This document shows positions 47,240 to 56,523 of a stretch of 64,000 bases of DNA, one piece after another. Numbering within the stretch: the first letter of the stretch is position 1; the number at the start of each line of letters is the position of its first letter. The notes beneath the pieces are model-generated. The model saw only the letters and a list, made by a program, of their open reading frames with translations, was not told the DNA's origin and searched no databases. Location: NCBI GenBank assembly GCA_023386235.1, contig JAEWKC010000005.1, positions 1 to 64,000 on the forward strand, in the 5' to 3' direction. The stretch comes from Bacteroidota bacterium. GTDB taxonomy: Bacteria; Bacteroidota; Bacteroidia; Chitinophagales; Chitinophagaceae. Position numbers and translations under genes: made by a program.

Positions 47240-48499
47240 ATGATAAATTTACAAGCTATAAAAAACCGTTTCGATATAGTAGGAAATTCTCCTTTGCTCA
47301 ATCACGCGCTGGATGTAGCGGTGCAGGTAGCGCCAACAGATCTGAGTGTGCTTATCACCGGTGAAAGCGGTGTGGGTAAAGAAGTTTTTTCAAAAATAAT
47401 TCATGAGTTATCACCCAGAAAACACAATCCTTTTTTGGCGGTAAACTGTGGTGCCATTCCTGAGGGAACTATAGACAGTGAACTCTTTGGCCACGAAAAA
47501 GGTTCGTTTACCGGGGCTGTAGACCAGCGCAAAGGATATTTTGAAACCGTAAACGGCGGCACCATTTTTCTTGACGAGATAGGCGAAATGCCTTTAGGCA
47601 CACAGGCGCGCCTGCTGCGTGTGCTGGAGTCCGGCGAGTTTATAAGGGTAGGCGCTACCAAAGTAATGAAGACCGATGTGCGCATAATAGCGGCTACCAA
47701 TAAAGAATTGCTGGTGGGTACGCAAAACGGCAAATTCAGAGAAGATCTGTATTATCGGCTTAGCACAGTGCCTATTCGGGTACCTGCCTTAAAAGACCGG
47801 AAAGAAGATATATGGCTGTTGTTTAGAAAATTTATGGCAGATTTCTCCGAAAAATACAATACGCCTACCGTACATCTTACACAAGATGCAATAGATTTTC
47901 TGGTTAATTACAGTTGGCCCGGCAATGTGCGTGAATTGAAAAATATAGCAGAGCAGATATCCGTATTGAGTAAATCTTCTACTATAGATTTAGAGGAACT
48001 GCGCCGCTATCTGCCGGCGGAGCAGCGCAGCAATATGTTGCCCATGCTGGCTCCCATGGGCAACAGCGGTAAAGAGTTTGCAAATGAAAGAGAAATATTG
48101 TACAAGCTTTTCTTCGATATGAAAAAAGAAGTAACAGAAGTGAAGAAAATGTTTTTAGACCTAATGCAAAATCCTGTACTGGCCGCGCATGTGGCAGAAT
48201 ATGCCAAAGAAAACCGCCTGAACGAAGTATCCATGTACAATGATTCTGTAACCGGGCCCTACGCCGGCATGACCGCACTGCCGGTTAAGCACAACGAGCC
48301 TGTTATTATTTCTGCCCAAAACAGCTTAGAAGAGCATGAAGAAGTAGAAGAAATATTAAATATCAACGATAAAGAAAAAGAACTCATCATTAAAGCGCTT
48401 AAAAAGCACAAAAACAAACGCAAAGATGCCGCGGCAGATTTAGGCATCAGCGAAAGAACGCTCTATCGGAAGTTAAAGGAATATGATATAGATTTGTAA
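47240..48499 (+). CDS. Sigma-54-dependent transcriptional activator
   Basis: A 419-residue AAA+ activator with no receiver domain. It opens almost directly with the ATPase domain: Walker A ITGESGVGKEVFSKII, the sigma-54 contact loop GSFTGAVDQRKGYFE, Walker B GGTIFLDEIGEM, and the R-finger region FREDLYYRLSTVPI. A low-complexity linker is followed by a Fis-type HTH (RKDAAADLGISERTLYRKL). Without a sensor it may be constitutive or respond through partners. It is 82 bp after miaB and 15 bp before lptE. Confidence 0.9.
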   Translation: MINLQAIKNRFDIVGNSPLLNHALDVAVQVAPTDLSVLITGESGVGKEVFSKIIHELSPRKHNPFLAVNCGAIPEGTIDSELFGHEKGSFTGAVDQRKGYFETVNGGTIFLDEIGEMPLGTQARLLRVLESGEFIRVGATKVMKTDVRIIAATNKELLVGTQNGKFREDLYYRLSTVPIRVPALKDRKEDIWLLFRKFMADFSEKYNTPTVHLTQDAIDFLVNYSWPGNVRELKNIAEQISVLSKSSTIDLEELRRYLPAEQRSNMLPMLAPMGNSGKEFANEREILYKLFFDMKKEVTEVKKMFLDLMQNPVLAAHVAEYAKENRLNEVSMYNDSVTGPYAGMTALPVKHNEPVIISAQNSLEEHEEVEEILNINDKEKELIIKALKKHKNKRKDAAADLGISERTLYRKLKEYDIDL

Positions 48500-48514
48500 A
48501 TAAATAATATAACC

Positions 48515-49030
48515 ATGCGAAAAAAAGTAATATATATATTGGCATGTGCAGCTATAGCGGTTGCTTTAGTTTCCTGCGGCATTTATTCTTTCAACGATGC
48601 AAGCATACCTCCCGAAGTAAGAACCATAAAAGTAGGCTATATTCAAAATCGCGCTCAATACATCAACCCGCAGTTAAGCCCCAAACTCACGGACGCGTTC
48701 ATCAGAAAGCTTACACAACAGACAAAGTTGAGGCGCGTTGAAGATAACAGCGCCGATTATGTGATTGAAGCGGAAATAACCAATTACATGGTTACTACAT
48801 CCGGCGTATCACAAAATCAGGCAGCCACCAACCGGTTAAGTGTGGGAGTGCACATTACGCATTACGATAATCATTTGAACAAAGTGAATGAACACGATAT
48901 TTCGCGCGATTTCGATTTTCCGGCATCACAATCTTTAACACAGGCCGAGGCGCAATTGATGGACAAGGATGGCGGTATAGTAAAGACGATCACAGACGAA
49001 ATTTTCAACAAAATATTCTCTAACTGGTAA
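48515..49030 (+). CDS. lptE: LptE-family lipopolysaccharide assembly lipoprotein
   Basis: A 171-residue lipoprotein. The signal (VIYILACAAIAVALVSC) ends in the lipobox Cys, then GIYSFNDASIPPEVRTIKV gives the first strand of the LptE fold, and SPKLTDAFIRKLTQQTKLRR is its first helix. In the Lpt pathway LptE plugs the LptD barrel that inserts lipopolysaccharide into the outer membrane. The short gaps around it suggest cotranscription with the sigma-54 activator, a TPR-like gene and secG. Confidence 0.83.
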   Translation: MRKKVIYILACAAIAVALVSCGIYSFNDASIPPEVRTIKVGYIQNRAQYINPQLSPKLTDAFIRKLTQQTKLRRVEDNSADYVIEAEITNYMVTTSGVSQNQAATNRLSVGVHITHYDNHLNKVNEHDISRDFDFPASQSLTQAEAQLMDKDGGIVKTITDEIFNKIFSNW

Positions 49031-49038
49031 TAAGCATC

Positions 49039-49725
49039 ATGACGCAACTTTCGGCATACAACAAAGAGCAATTGCAGGATATAGTGAAAAAATATCCCTA
49101 TTTTTCTGCGGCCCAATTGCAGCTTGCCAAAAAGCTGGAGGAAGAAAATACACCGGAAGATTTTCAGGCACAGATCAATAAAACATTGCTTTATTTTAAC
49201 GACGCGTTTTGGCTTAACTGCCTGCTACACGATGCACCTGCTACCGCTGAAATAAACCGGCAGGAGCAGGCCGATGAAAGACTTACGCAAATGCTTTCGG
49301 TGCAGGCCGAAGAATTTAATAAGGAACTTACAGGAGAAGATAAGCTGTTTGAAGACCCTGAACCACTTTATAAAACAGATTATTTTAAGCATCAGGGTAT
49401 TGAAAATGTTGCAGTCGTGCAAGAGGAGACAGTACTCGGTGCAAAGGTTAAGAAGTTTACCGACTGGCTAAAAGAAATGAAAAAGCTGAATACAACCGCG
49501 CCACAATTTAATACCACAGAAAAAGAAGAGCGGGATGTAGAAAAAATGGCTATGAACTCCCTTGAAAATAAGAACGTGATTACAGAATCTATGGCTGAAG
49601 TGTTGGTGCAGCAGGGAAAAAAACAACAGGCAATAGATATTTATGAAAAATTAAGTTTGTCAAATCCCGAAAAATCAGTTTACTTTGCGTCCAAAATACA
49701 ATTTTTAAAAGAAAATAATTTATAA
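49039..49725 (+). CDS. Helical, TPR-like protein of unknown function
   Basis: A 228-residue protein with no signal peptide. An N-terminal helical part (YNKEQLQDIVKKYPYFSAAQ) has the look of proteins often found beside lptE/secG in Bacteroidota. A polar linker of about 60 residues is followed by a TPR-like end (MAEVLVQQGKKQQAIDIYEK, LSLSNPEKSVYFASKIQFL). It is 8 bp after lptE and 2 bp before secG. I do not recognise a function. Confidence 0.65.
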   Translation: MTQLSAYNKEQLQDIVKKYPYFSAAQLQLAKKLEEENTPEDFQAQINKTLLYFNDAFWLNCLLHDAPATAEINRQEQADERLTQMLSVQAEEFNKELTGEDKLFEDPEPLYKTDYFKHQGIENVAVVQEETVLGAKVKKFTDWLKEMKKLNTTAPQFNTTEKEERDVEKMAMNSLENKNVITESMAEVLVQQGKKQQAIDIYEKLSLSNPEKSVYFASKIQFLKENNL

Positions 49726-49727
49726 AA

Positions 49728-50120
49728 ATGGCTATATTGATATTTGTTCTACTGGTTATTTTAAGCGCAATTCTTGGCTTTATTATCCTTATTCAAAACC
49801 CTAAAGGTGGCGGCTTAACGGGTAGCTTAGGCGGCATGACCAACCAGATGATGGGCGTAAAGCAATCAAACGATCTGATGGAAAAAGGCACCTGGCTATT
49901 TGCCGGTCTTATAGGCATTATGTGCATAGTTTCTACTTATCTGCTTACCGGTGTCTCTACCTCATCGCAAAAATCCATTATTGACAGGGTAAATACCAAT
50001 CCTATACAGCAGCCGGCTGCTCCGGGAGCTAATACGGTTCCGTTCAGCGCGCCACAACAACAGCAGGTGCCTGCGCAGCAAACAGCTCCGGCTCCGGTAC
50101 AAGAAGCGCCGGCCAATTAA
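49728..50120 (+). CDS. secG: Preprotein translocase subunit SecG
   Basis: A 130-residue inner membrane protein. Two transmembrane helices (LIFVLLVILSAILGFIILIQ and WLFAGLIGIMCIVSTYLL) flank the family core NPKGGGLTGSLGG. The remaining 50 residues are a Pro/Ala/Gln-rich tail, longer than in E. coli SecG but usual in Bacteroidota. SecG supports protein export with SecYE. It is the last gene of the miaB run and ends at a palindromic terminator. Confidence 0.92.
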   Translation: MAILIFVLLVILSAILGFIILIQNPKGGGLTGSLGGMTNQMMGVKQSNDLMEKGTWLFAGLIGIMCIVSTYLLTGVSTSSQKSIIDRVNTNPIQQPAAPGANTVPFSAPQQQQVPAQQTAPAPVQEAPAN

Positions 50121-50151
50121 CGGCAGTAGCATAACAATAAAATCAGTAAAT

Positions 50152-50177
50152 AATCCCGTTTGCGCGCAAACGGGATT
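50152..50177 (+). terminator. Intrinsic terminator after secG
   Basis: A perfect 26-base palindrome: AATCCCGTTTGCG followed by CGCAAACGGGATT, then ATTTTTT. It is the end of the miaB-secG run; the next gene starts at 50221. Confidence 0.85.
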
Positions 50178-50220
50178 ATTTTTTATGCTACATTTGAAAG
50201 AGCAGGAAATATATTGTAGC

Positions 50221-52938
50221 ATGCAAAAACTATTCTTCTCTTTACTCTTTTCGTTTACTGCTATTCTAGCTTGCAGTCAGACCGATGCTTTCTTGAAAAA
50301 AATACAATACACAGATAGCGTAAATACTTACCATGCAAGAGAGAAAATATTTATTAATTACGATAAGCCCATCTACAACCTGAATGATACTTTATGGCTA
50401 AAAGGTTACGTATTCAGCGCCACGCTTAATAAGGCCGCGGATAGCAGCGCCATAGCTTACGTGGAAATTATTAATGAAAACAGAGAAATTGTAAAACGCC
50501 TGAGCTTTCAATGTTTTTCAGGAACCTTTTTTGGTAATATTTCCCTTGATCAGGATAATTTTATACAGGGCGAATACATATTGCGCGCATACACCCGCTA
50601 TCTTAGAAATTTTGGCGATTCTCTTTTCTTTGAAAGCCCGTTTCAAATTGTAGATATCCTGGCAGAAGAATGGAAAGCAACTGTAAAAGAAATGGATGTA
50701 GATAAAGGAAAACTTTCTTTGCTGACCATTTTGCGAAAAGCCAATAAGCAGCCTTTGGTTAACAAAAGAATAACCGTACGCCTAAAATCAAAACAGAAAA
50801 ATATTTTTAGGTTCAATACTGTTACGGACAATGCCGGCTATATCAAAATAGATACAACCCTGCAAATAGATAATTATAAAAATCTTAGACTTGAAATAAC
50901 AGATAGGGAAAATGTAAAGCTGAACCTGCCGCTCACTATTGACGGAAAACAACAAACCGATTTGCAGTTCCTTCCGGAAGGGGGTAAGCTTATAGCCGAC
51001 AAGCTCCAGCGTATTGGCTTTAAAGCAATTGATATTTTCGGGAAAGGGGTTGATGTAAAAGGAAAAATAAAAGACGGCAATGGCAATGAAGTAGCAGATT
51101 TTTCTTCCACGCATAAAGGAATGGGCATCGTTTACCTGAAGCCGCAATTCAACGAAAAATATACAGCCTATACAGATAATGGCCTTAGCTTTCCATTGCC
51201 GATAATACAGCGAAGCGGTAACATGCTGCAGGTGTTTAACAGTGCCAATGCCGATAGTGTAAAAGTTATTATGGATGCGAGCGAAGATCTGAAAGGCAAT
51301 TATTTTTACTTATCCGCAACCTCGCGGGGAGTGAACAATGCCTACGCAAGTCTGCGCTTTTTAGGAAAGCCCATAGCGATTCATTTAGCCAAAGATATGT
51401 TTCCTTCTGGTATCAGTAGGATTACCTTATACGATGCCGCTCTTAACCCGCTCTGCGAACGTGTAATATTTATACAACATGCCGATGATATAGAGCTAAA
51501 AATGCAGTTGCATAAAGAGGCTTATCAAAAAAAAGACAGTGTGCATTTAGTGCTACATGCGCAAAACAACCGGGCAGAAAATGTTGTCGGCAGCTTTTCC
51601 ATCGCGGTAATAGATACCGGCCAGGTGAAAATAAATCCATATTCCGAAAATATCATCAGTTACATGCTACTCAGCTCCGAGCTGAAAGGATACATTGAAG
51701 ATCCCTACTATTATTTTCATCAACCGCATACAGAAGCTTTAGACGCGCTGCTGCTTACACAAGGCTGGGTAAATTATACCCGCGATACTTTTCCACGCAG
51801 TTTTCAGTACGAAAAAGAATTTACCATTGCAGGCAGGGTGTCCGACGTGTTTAACCGTCCGGCACGAGATGTAAATGTGTTGCTTTTTGCCAAAATGGGC
51901 ACTCAAAACGCGCTTGTTATAGATACGATTACCAACCGGGAAGGCCGGTTTATCTTTAAACATTTTCCTGTTTTTGTTAACGATAGTGTAAGCACGGTTA
52001 TCAGGGCGCTCAACAAAAGAGGCAAAGCATTTAATGTAGGTATTGAATTAGACAAAGTTGATTATCCGGCTTATAGTTCCGATTTTAAGTTTACTCCTTC
52101 TCAGGCCATCATACTAGATACATTGATAAAGCAATACATAACCGATCAGGAAAAAATAGCGGAAGAAATGCTGAAGGATAAAGAATATCTGGGAGAGGTG
52201 GTAGTAACCACACAGGCAAAGATCCAGGGCTCTAAAAACCTGAATGAGGATGGCGGAGCCGACCAGACAATAACGGAAAACACATTGAATAACCTGGCAA
52301 AAGAAACGCTGCTAGATGTACTTTACAAAAAAGTGCAGGGCTTCAATCAGGGTATGCGCTCAAAAAGCCTGGTAAGAATATATAAAATCCATGAAAAGGA
52401 GGTAAATTTCATTATTGACGGAGTAGAGTTAAAATGGTTTTACCAAGCATCAGCACACCCCGACGATTATATGCATTTTCTCGACAGTTATTTAAAATAT
52501 TTTTCAGGCGAAGATATACGAGGTATAGAAATAATGACCAGCAGCAAATACAAGAGAGCCTACTCGATGGAGTTTTTATATCCTAAAAATCCTTTCGCGG
52601 TAGATTGGGAAATAGCCTATATAGAAATAACAACCAAAACAGGAGAAGGTCCTTTCATGAAAAGAGTGCCCGGTATTTATTTATACAAACCTATGGTGCC
52701 CGTTATAGGCAAACAATTTTACAGTCCTAAATATATTTCGGAAGAGGAGCAGGCATTGCCCGATTTTCGCTCAACCGTTTACTGGAACCCGCATGTGATT
52801 ACCGATAAAGATGGTAAAGCCCAATGCAGTTTCTATACCTCCGACAGTAAAGACGGGTATATGATAATAGTGCATGGAACCGATTTAACGGGCGGGATGG
52901 GGGTACTTTATCAGCCTTTGCCGCGAAAAGAGAATTAG
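50221..52938 (+). CDS. MG2-domain/TonB-plug-like outer envelope protein
   Basis: A 905-residue exported protein. The frame reaches 50185, but that start lies just past the terminator, and ATG 50221 gives a proper signal peptide (KLFFSLLFSFTAILACSQ). An MG2-like domain follows (IFINYDKPIYNLNDTLWLKG), then beta domains, a carboxypeptidase-regulatory-like unit (FTIAGRVSDVFNRPARDVNV), and a TonB-plug-like stretch (GEVVVTTQAKIQGS then LLDVLYKKVQGFNQG and VNFIIDGVELKW). No receptor barrel follows; the end is WNPHVITDKDGKAQCSFYTS and a short tail. Such barrel-less proteins are common in Bacteroidota and poorly understood. Confidence 0.75.
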   Translation: MQKLFFSLLFSFTAILACSQTDAFLKKIQYTDSVNTYHAREKIFINYDKPIYNLNDTLWLKGYVFSATLNKAADSSAIAYVEIINENREIVKRLSFQCFSGTFFGNISLDQDNFIQGEYILRAYTRYLRNFGDSLFFESPFQIVDILAEEWKATVKEMDVDKGKLSLLTILRKANKQPLVNKRITVRLKSKQKNIFRFNTVTDNAGYIKIDTTLQIDNYKNLRLEITDRENVKLNLPLTIDGKQQTDLQFLPEGGKLIADKLQRIGFKAIDIFGKGVDVKGKIKDGNGNEVADFSSTHKGMGIVYLKPQFNEKYTAYTDNGLSFPLPIIQRSGNMLQVFNSANADSVKVIMDASEDLKGNYFYLSATSRGVNNAYASLRFLGKPIAIHLAKDMFPSGISRITLYDAALNPLCERVIFIQHADDIELKMQLHKEAYQKKDSVHLVLHAQNNRAENVVGSFSIAVIDTGQVKINPYSENIISYMLLSSELKGYIEDPYYYFHQPHTEALDALLLTQGWVNYTRDTFPRSFQYEKEFTIAGRVSDVFNRPARDVNVLLFAKMGTQNALVIDTITNREGRFIFKHFPVFVNDSVSTVIRALNKRGKAFNVGIELDKVDYPAYSSDFKFTPSQAIILDTLIKQYITDQEKIAEEMLKDKEYLGEVVVTTQAKIQGSKNLNEDGGADQTITENTLNNLAKETLLDVLYKKVQGFNQGMRSKSLVRIYKIHEKEVNFIIDGVELKWFYQASAHPDDYMHFLDSYLKYFSGEDIRGIEIMTSSKYKRAYSMEFLYPKNPFAVDWEIAYIEITTKTGEGPFMKRVPGIYLYKPMVPVIGKQFYSPKYISEEEQALPDFRSTVYWNPHVITDKDGKAQCSFYTSDSKDGYMIIVHGTDLTGGMGVLYQPLPRKEN

Positions 52939-53000
52939 TAATCTCTTTAAGTATTATATCAAAAGTTTAAATTATTTTAGCACGAAATTTAATCTGTTGA

Positions 53001-54038
53001 ATGAAAAATAAAGCAGGAATCATACTGGCGATTATAGCACTTATAGCCGTTTACTTTGGTTATAAGTGCAATTCTGAATTGAAAAAACCCATTACTCGTT
53101 TCGATGCGGAAGAGCGCTACGTTTTCAACCGCGATTCGGGCAATGCCGAAACCGAAATAAAAGAACAGATAAGGAAGAATGAGCTTTTGCTTGATGAAGA
53201 CCTCTTTTTTAAAACCGCCGATGCCCTGAACGTGTGGAAAAATATTACTCCCGGCCGGTTTGCTATTAAAAAAGGCGCTTCGGTAATGGATATCGTAAAT
53301 ACACTGCGCAAGAACCGGCAATCGAATATGGTGAATTTTACCATTAAAAAATTGCAGACGAAAGAAGGCCTGGCCTCTATCATAGGCAGAAGATTTTTAA
53401 CAGACTCCGCCACCGCTCATCAATTCTTAATTAACGCAGATTCGCTGCAGCCGCTGGGCGTAGACACCAATACGCTGTTTACCATCATTACGCCCGATAC
53501 GTTCATTATCCATTATAAAAAAAGTACCAGGGAAATACTGGAGCATTTTAAAGCTAAGACGGATTCATTCTGGATGGCTAATGACTGGCTTCGCAAAGCG
53601 GAAGCTGCCGGTCTTGATCAAAAGCAGCTGTATATTCTTGCTTCCATAGTAGAGGAAGAAACCAATAAAGACGATGAAAAAGGCCTGGTGGCAAGCGTAT
53701 ATTTGAACAGGTTGAGAAGAGGCATGAAATTAGGAGCCGACCCTACCGTGAAGTTTGCGTTGCGCGATTTTGACCGTCGACGTATTTTGAATGAAGATCT
53801 TAAAGTAGCTTCGCCTTACAATACCTACTACGCGTCTGGATTGCCACCTGGCCCGATATGTACACCGTCTAAAGCTACTATTGATGCCGTGTTGCCCATA
53901 CCTGCCAGTAATTATCTGTTTTTTGTGGCAAAGGAAAACTTTAGTGGGTATCATACCTTCACTACCAATTATGCCGATCATTTAGCTCATGCCCGCAAAT
54001 ACCGGGAAGCGCTGAATCAACGAAATATACAACGATAA
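53001..54038 (+). CDS. mltG: Endolytic murein transglycosylase
   Basis: A 345-residue membrane-anchored enzyme that cuts nascent peptidoglycan to stop glycan growth. An N-terminal transmembrane helix (GIILAIIALIAVYFGY) is followed by a LysM-like part and the YceG core with ASIVEEETN (catalytic Glu), VASVYLNRLRRGMKLGADPT and NTYYASGLPPGPICTPS. It precedes the YihY gene by 9 bp. Confidence 0.93.
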   Translation: MKNKAGIILAIIALIAVYFGYKCNSELKKPITRFDAEERYVFNRDSGNAETEIKEQIRKNELLLDEDLFFKTADALNVWKNITPGRFAIKKGASVMDIVNTLRKNRQSNMVNFTIKKLQTKEGLASIIGRRFLTDSATAHQFLINADSLQPLGVDTNTLFTIITPDTFIIHYKKSTREILEHFKAKTDSFWMANDWLRKAEAAGLDQKQLYILASIVEEETNKDDEKGLVASVYLNRLRRGMKLGADPTVKFALRDFDRRRILNEDLKVASPYNTYYASGLPPGPICTPSKATIDAVLPIPASNYLFFVAKENFSGYHTFTTNYADHLAHARKYREALNQRNIQR

Positions 54039-54047
54039 AGAGGGGGC

Positions 54048-54983
54048 ATGAAATTATCAGAGAAAATAATCAATTCAAAACCGATTGTATGGGTGACAGA
54101 GCTGGCAAAAAAAATTTCTTTTCCCGGCAATCCCAACGTGAAATTATACGAGTTGGTGCCGGTGCTGTTAGGCAAAATTCAAAAAGAAGGCGTAAATGTG
54201 CGGGCTGCGGCCATATCATTCGATTTTATAATGGCCATACCGGCATTGGTGATTTTTATAGCTACGCTGGTGCCTTTTTTTCCTAATTCAGGCTTGTTGT
54301 TCAATGAGCTTATCAGCTTTATCAATAGTCTTACACCCAATATGCGCGCTAGAAGCATTGCCACCAAATACCTGAGCGATGTGTTCAGCAGTTCCAGTAC
54401 CGGCATTATATCATTGAGTATTATCCTGGCTTTGTTCTACTCCTCCAGGGCCATGTTTGGCGTGATCAATTCATTCGACAGGTCAATCAAGATCAGGGAT
54501 AAAACCAATTTTGTCAGTAAAAGAATCAGGGCTATACTTCTTACGCTGGTCATCATTTTTATGCTGATAGCCACTTTGCTTATCTCGCTGGGACAGGGCA
54601 ATTTGTTTAACCGCATCATGCTGTGGCTGAAGATAGAGAATGAAGCGTTGATTTCTATTATCAAAAATTTTCGTTGGGTATTGATCGTGGCATTGTTTTA
54701 CTTTTCTATCAGCTTTATATACAAGTTTGGTCCTTCTGCCGAGACCAGGGCTAAGTTTTATAGTTCGGGCTCCTGGTTTGCCACGCTGCTCATTATTTTA
54801 ACTACCAGCTTATTTTCTATATGGGCGCAAAACTTCTCGGCTTACAATAAGTTTTACGGGCCTATAGGCTCCATTATGTTGGTAATGTTACTGATTTACA
54901 TTGATTCCTTTCTATTGCTGTTAGGCTTTGAACTAAACAACAGCCTGGCTATTATCAACGATAAGAAGAAACGGGAAACCTAA
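54048..54983 (+). CDS. YihY/BrkB-family inner membrane protein
   Basis: A 311-residue membrane protein with about six helices. The family marker VNVRAAAISFDFIMAIPALV lies in the first helix, and YKFGPSAETRAKFYSSGSWFAT is the conserved loop near the fifth. Despite its former annotation as ribonuclease BN, its function is not established. It is cotranscribed with mltG (9-bp gap). Confidence 0.85.
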   Translation: MKLSEKIINSKPIVWVTELAKKISFPGNPNVKLYELVPVLLGKIQKEGVNVRAAAISFDFIMAIPALVIFIATLVPFFPNSGLLFNELISFINSLTPNMRARSIATKYLSDVFSSSSTGIISLSIILALFYSSRAMFGVINSFDRSIKIRDKTNFVSKRIRAILLTLVIIFMLIATLLISLGQGNLFNRIMLWLKIENEALISIIKNFRWVLIVALFYFSISFIYKFGPSAETRAKFYSSGSWFATLLIILTTSLFSIWAQNFSAYNKFYGPIGSIMLVMLLIYIDSFLLLLGFELNNSLAIINDKKKRET

Positions 54984-55098
54984 AATGAAAATCATGAAAG
55001 AATTTAAAATTACATTTAAAAATCAACTATATGCATTGCAGGGATTTCATTATGTTCATATCCGCAATGGTTGTCATATTATTTTTCGACTCTCAAAA

Positions 55099-55172
55099 TT
55101 GTCATCCTGAATAGAATGAAGTATCTAAACAGGGAGATAAAACAGATGCTTCGCTAACGCTCAGCATGACAA
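55099..55172. repeat. 74-bp palindromic MITE-like element
   Basis: TTGTCATCCTGA (left end) is an imperfect inverted repeat of TCAGCATGACAA (right end), one mismatch, and the pairing continues inward (GAATGAAGTATCT against AGATGCTTCGCTAAC) around a short loop. This resembles the very common Bacteroidota intergenic hairpins. It lies between the converging YihY and manC genes. Only one copy is in the window. Confidence 0.65.
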
Positions 55173-55195
55173 GAGGTTTTCTGATACCGGGCGAG

Positions 55196-56278
55196 CTACA
55201 TGAATTCCTCGTCGAAGTTGCGCTTCACGTCGGCAATGTAGTTTTTCAATTCGTTTTCCCTGTTTTTCTTGCAAATCAGCAGAGTGTCTTTTGTGTCTAC
55301 GATTATTACATCATCTACACCCTGCACTACCACCAGTTTTTTATTGGAGGTATTGATAAGGCATTGCGTGGCGTCTATCACAATGGTCTTGTCGCCCACC
55401 ACGGCGTTGCCTAAGTAGTCTTTTTCCAGATTGTCGTAAATGCTGCTCCAGGAGCCAATGTCTGTCCACCCGAATTTGGCCGGCAGCACATATACATTTT
55501 GCAGTTTTTCTAAGATAAAGGTATCCAGTGAAGAATTGATGCAGAAAGGATATATTTTAATGATGGCCTCTCTTTCATCTTCGGTATTCAGGCTGTCTCT
55601 TATTTCGTCGAAAATTTCAAATATCTCCGATAAATATTTTTCCAGGTTATCTATAATATTCTTTGCCCGCCAGATAAAAATACCCGAGTTCCAGAGAAAG
55701 TCGCCACTATCCAGAAAAGCCTGCGCTATGGAGAGATCGGGCTTTTCGGTAAAGGTTTTTACTTTATAAATTCCCGGAACGGCTTCTGCCGGCGCGTGCT
55801 GAATGTAACCGAAATTGGTATTAGGATAGCCCGGCTTAATGCCTACGGTAACCAATGCCTTTATCTGGTCGGTAAAGTCAAGCGCTTTCAGCATATCCTG
55901 TTCAAACAATTCCGTGTTGTGAATCAGCTGGTCGGCAGGTGTGATGATAATATTGGCTTCTTTGTTTAAGCCATACAGTTTAAAAGCGCCGTAAGCTACG
56001 GACGATAAAGTGTTTTTAGAAAAAGGTTCCAGCAGCAGGTTGCTGTCCGTAACGGCGGGAAGTTGTTTTTTTACAATTTCTTCATAGTCTTCGTGCGTTA
56101 CTATGTAAATATTTTCCTTGTCAAAAAACTTAGCGTATCTTTCATAGGTAAGCTGAAGCAGTGATTTGCCTACATTGAGCACATCAAGAAATTGCTTAGG
56201 CATAGCAGCCTTGCTTAGCGGCCATAAGCGTAAACCTACACCGCCGGCTAATATGAGAACGTAGTGATTTTTATTCAT
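55196..56278 (-). CDS. manC: Mannose-1-phosphate guanylyltransferase
   Basis: A 360-residue enzyme that makes GDP-mannose for surface glycans. The nucleotide site LAGGVGLRLWPLSKAAMPKQ is followed by TPADQLIHNTELFEQD, KPGYPNTNFGYIQ, FLWNSGIFIWRA and FGWTDIGSWSSIYD. It has no C-terminal isomerase domain. It is a single gene, convergent with the YihY gene and divergent from efp. It could feed the O-antigen-like locus at 9.5-15.5 kb. Confidence 0.9.
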   Translation of the reverse strand: MNKNHYVLILAGGVGLRLWPLSKAAMPKQFLDVLNVGKSLLQLTYERYAKFFDKENIYIVTHEDYEEIVKKQLPAVTDSNLLLEPFSKNTLSSVAYGAFKLYGLNKEANIIITPADQLIHNTELFEQDMLKALDFTDQIKALVTVGIKPGYPNTNFGYIQHAPAEAVPGIYKVKTFTEKPDLSIAQAFLDSGDFLWNSGIFIWRAKNIIDNLEKYLSEIFEIFDEIRDSLNTEDEREAIIKIYPFCINSSLDTFILEKLQNVYVLPAKFGWTDIGSWSSIYDNLEKDYLGNAVVGDKTIVIDATQCLINTSNKKLVVVQGVDDVIIVDTKDTLLICKKNRENELKNYIADVKRNFDEEFM

Positions 56279-56491
56279 TTAGATATTACGACAATAAAAT
56301 TAGTACAGATTTTAGCAAATGTAAATACATTTACCGGTTGTTTTTACTAAATTAAGATTTTATTAATGAAGAAGCAATTTTGCAGGAAATAAATAAAAAA
56401 TAAAATTTTCTCAAAACAGACGTAAACGCGCTCATTTTTAGCAAAAACCAACTATTTTTTATAAAAAATGAGGTATTTTCATTACAAATCT

Positions 56492-56499
56492 TATTTTTG
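56492..56499 (+). promoter_or_regulatory. -7 box (TATTTTTG) ahead of efp
   Basis: TATTTTTG fits TAnnTTTG and lies 24 bp before the efp ATG (56524). The spacing to any -33 box is unclear. Confidence 0.4.
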
Positions 56500-56523
56500 C
56501 TGAAAATAAAAACAATAAACTAT

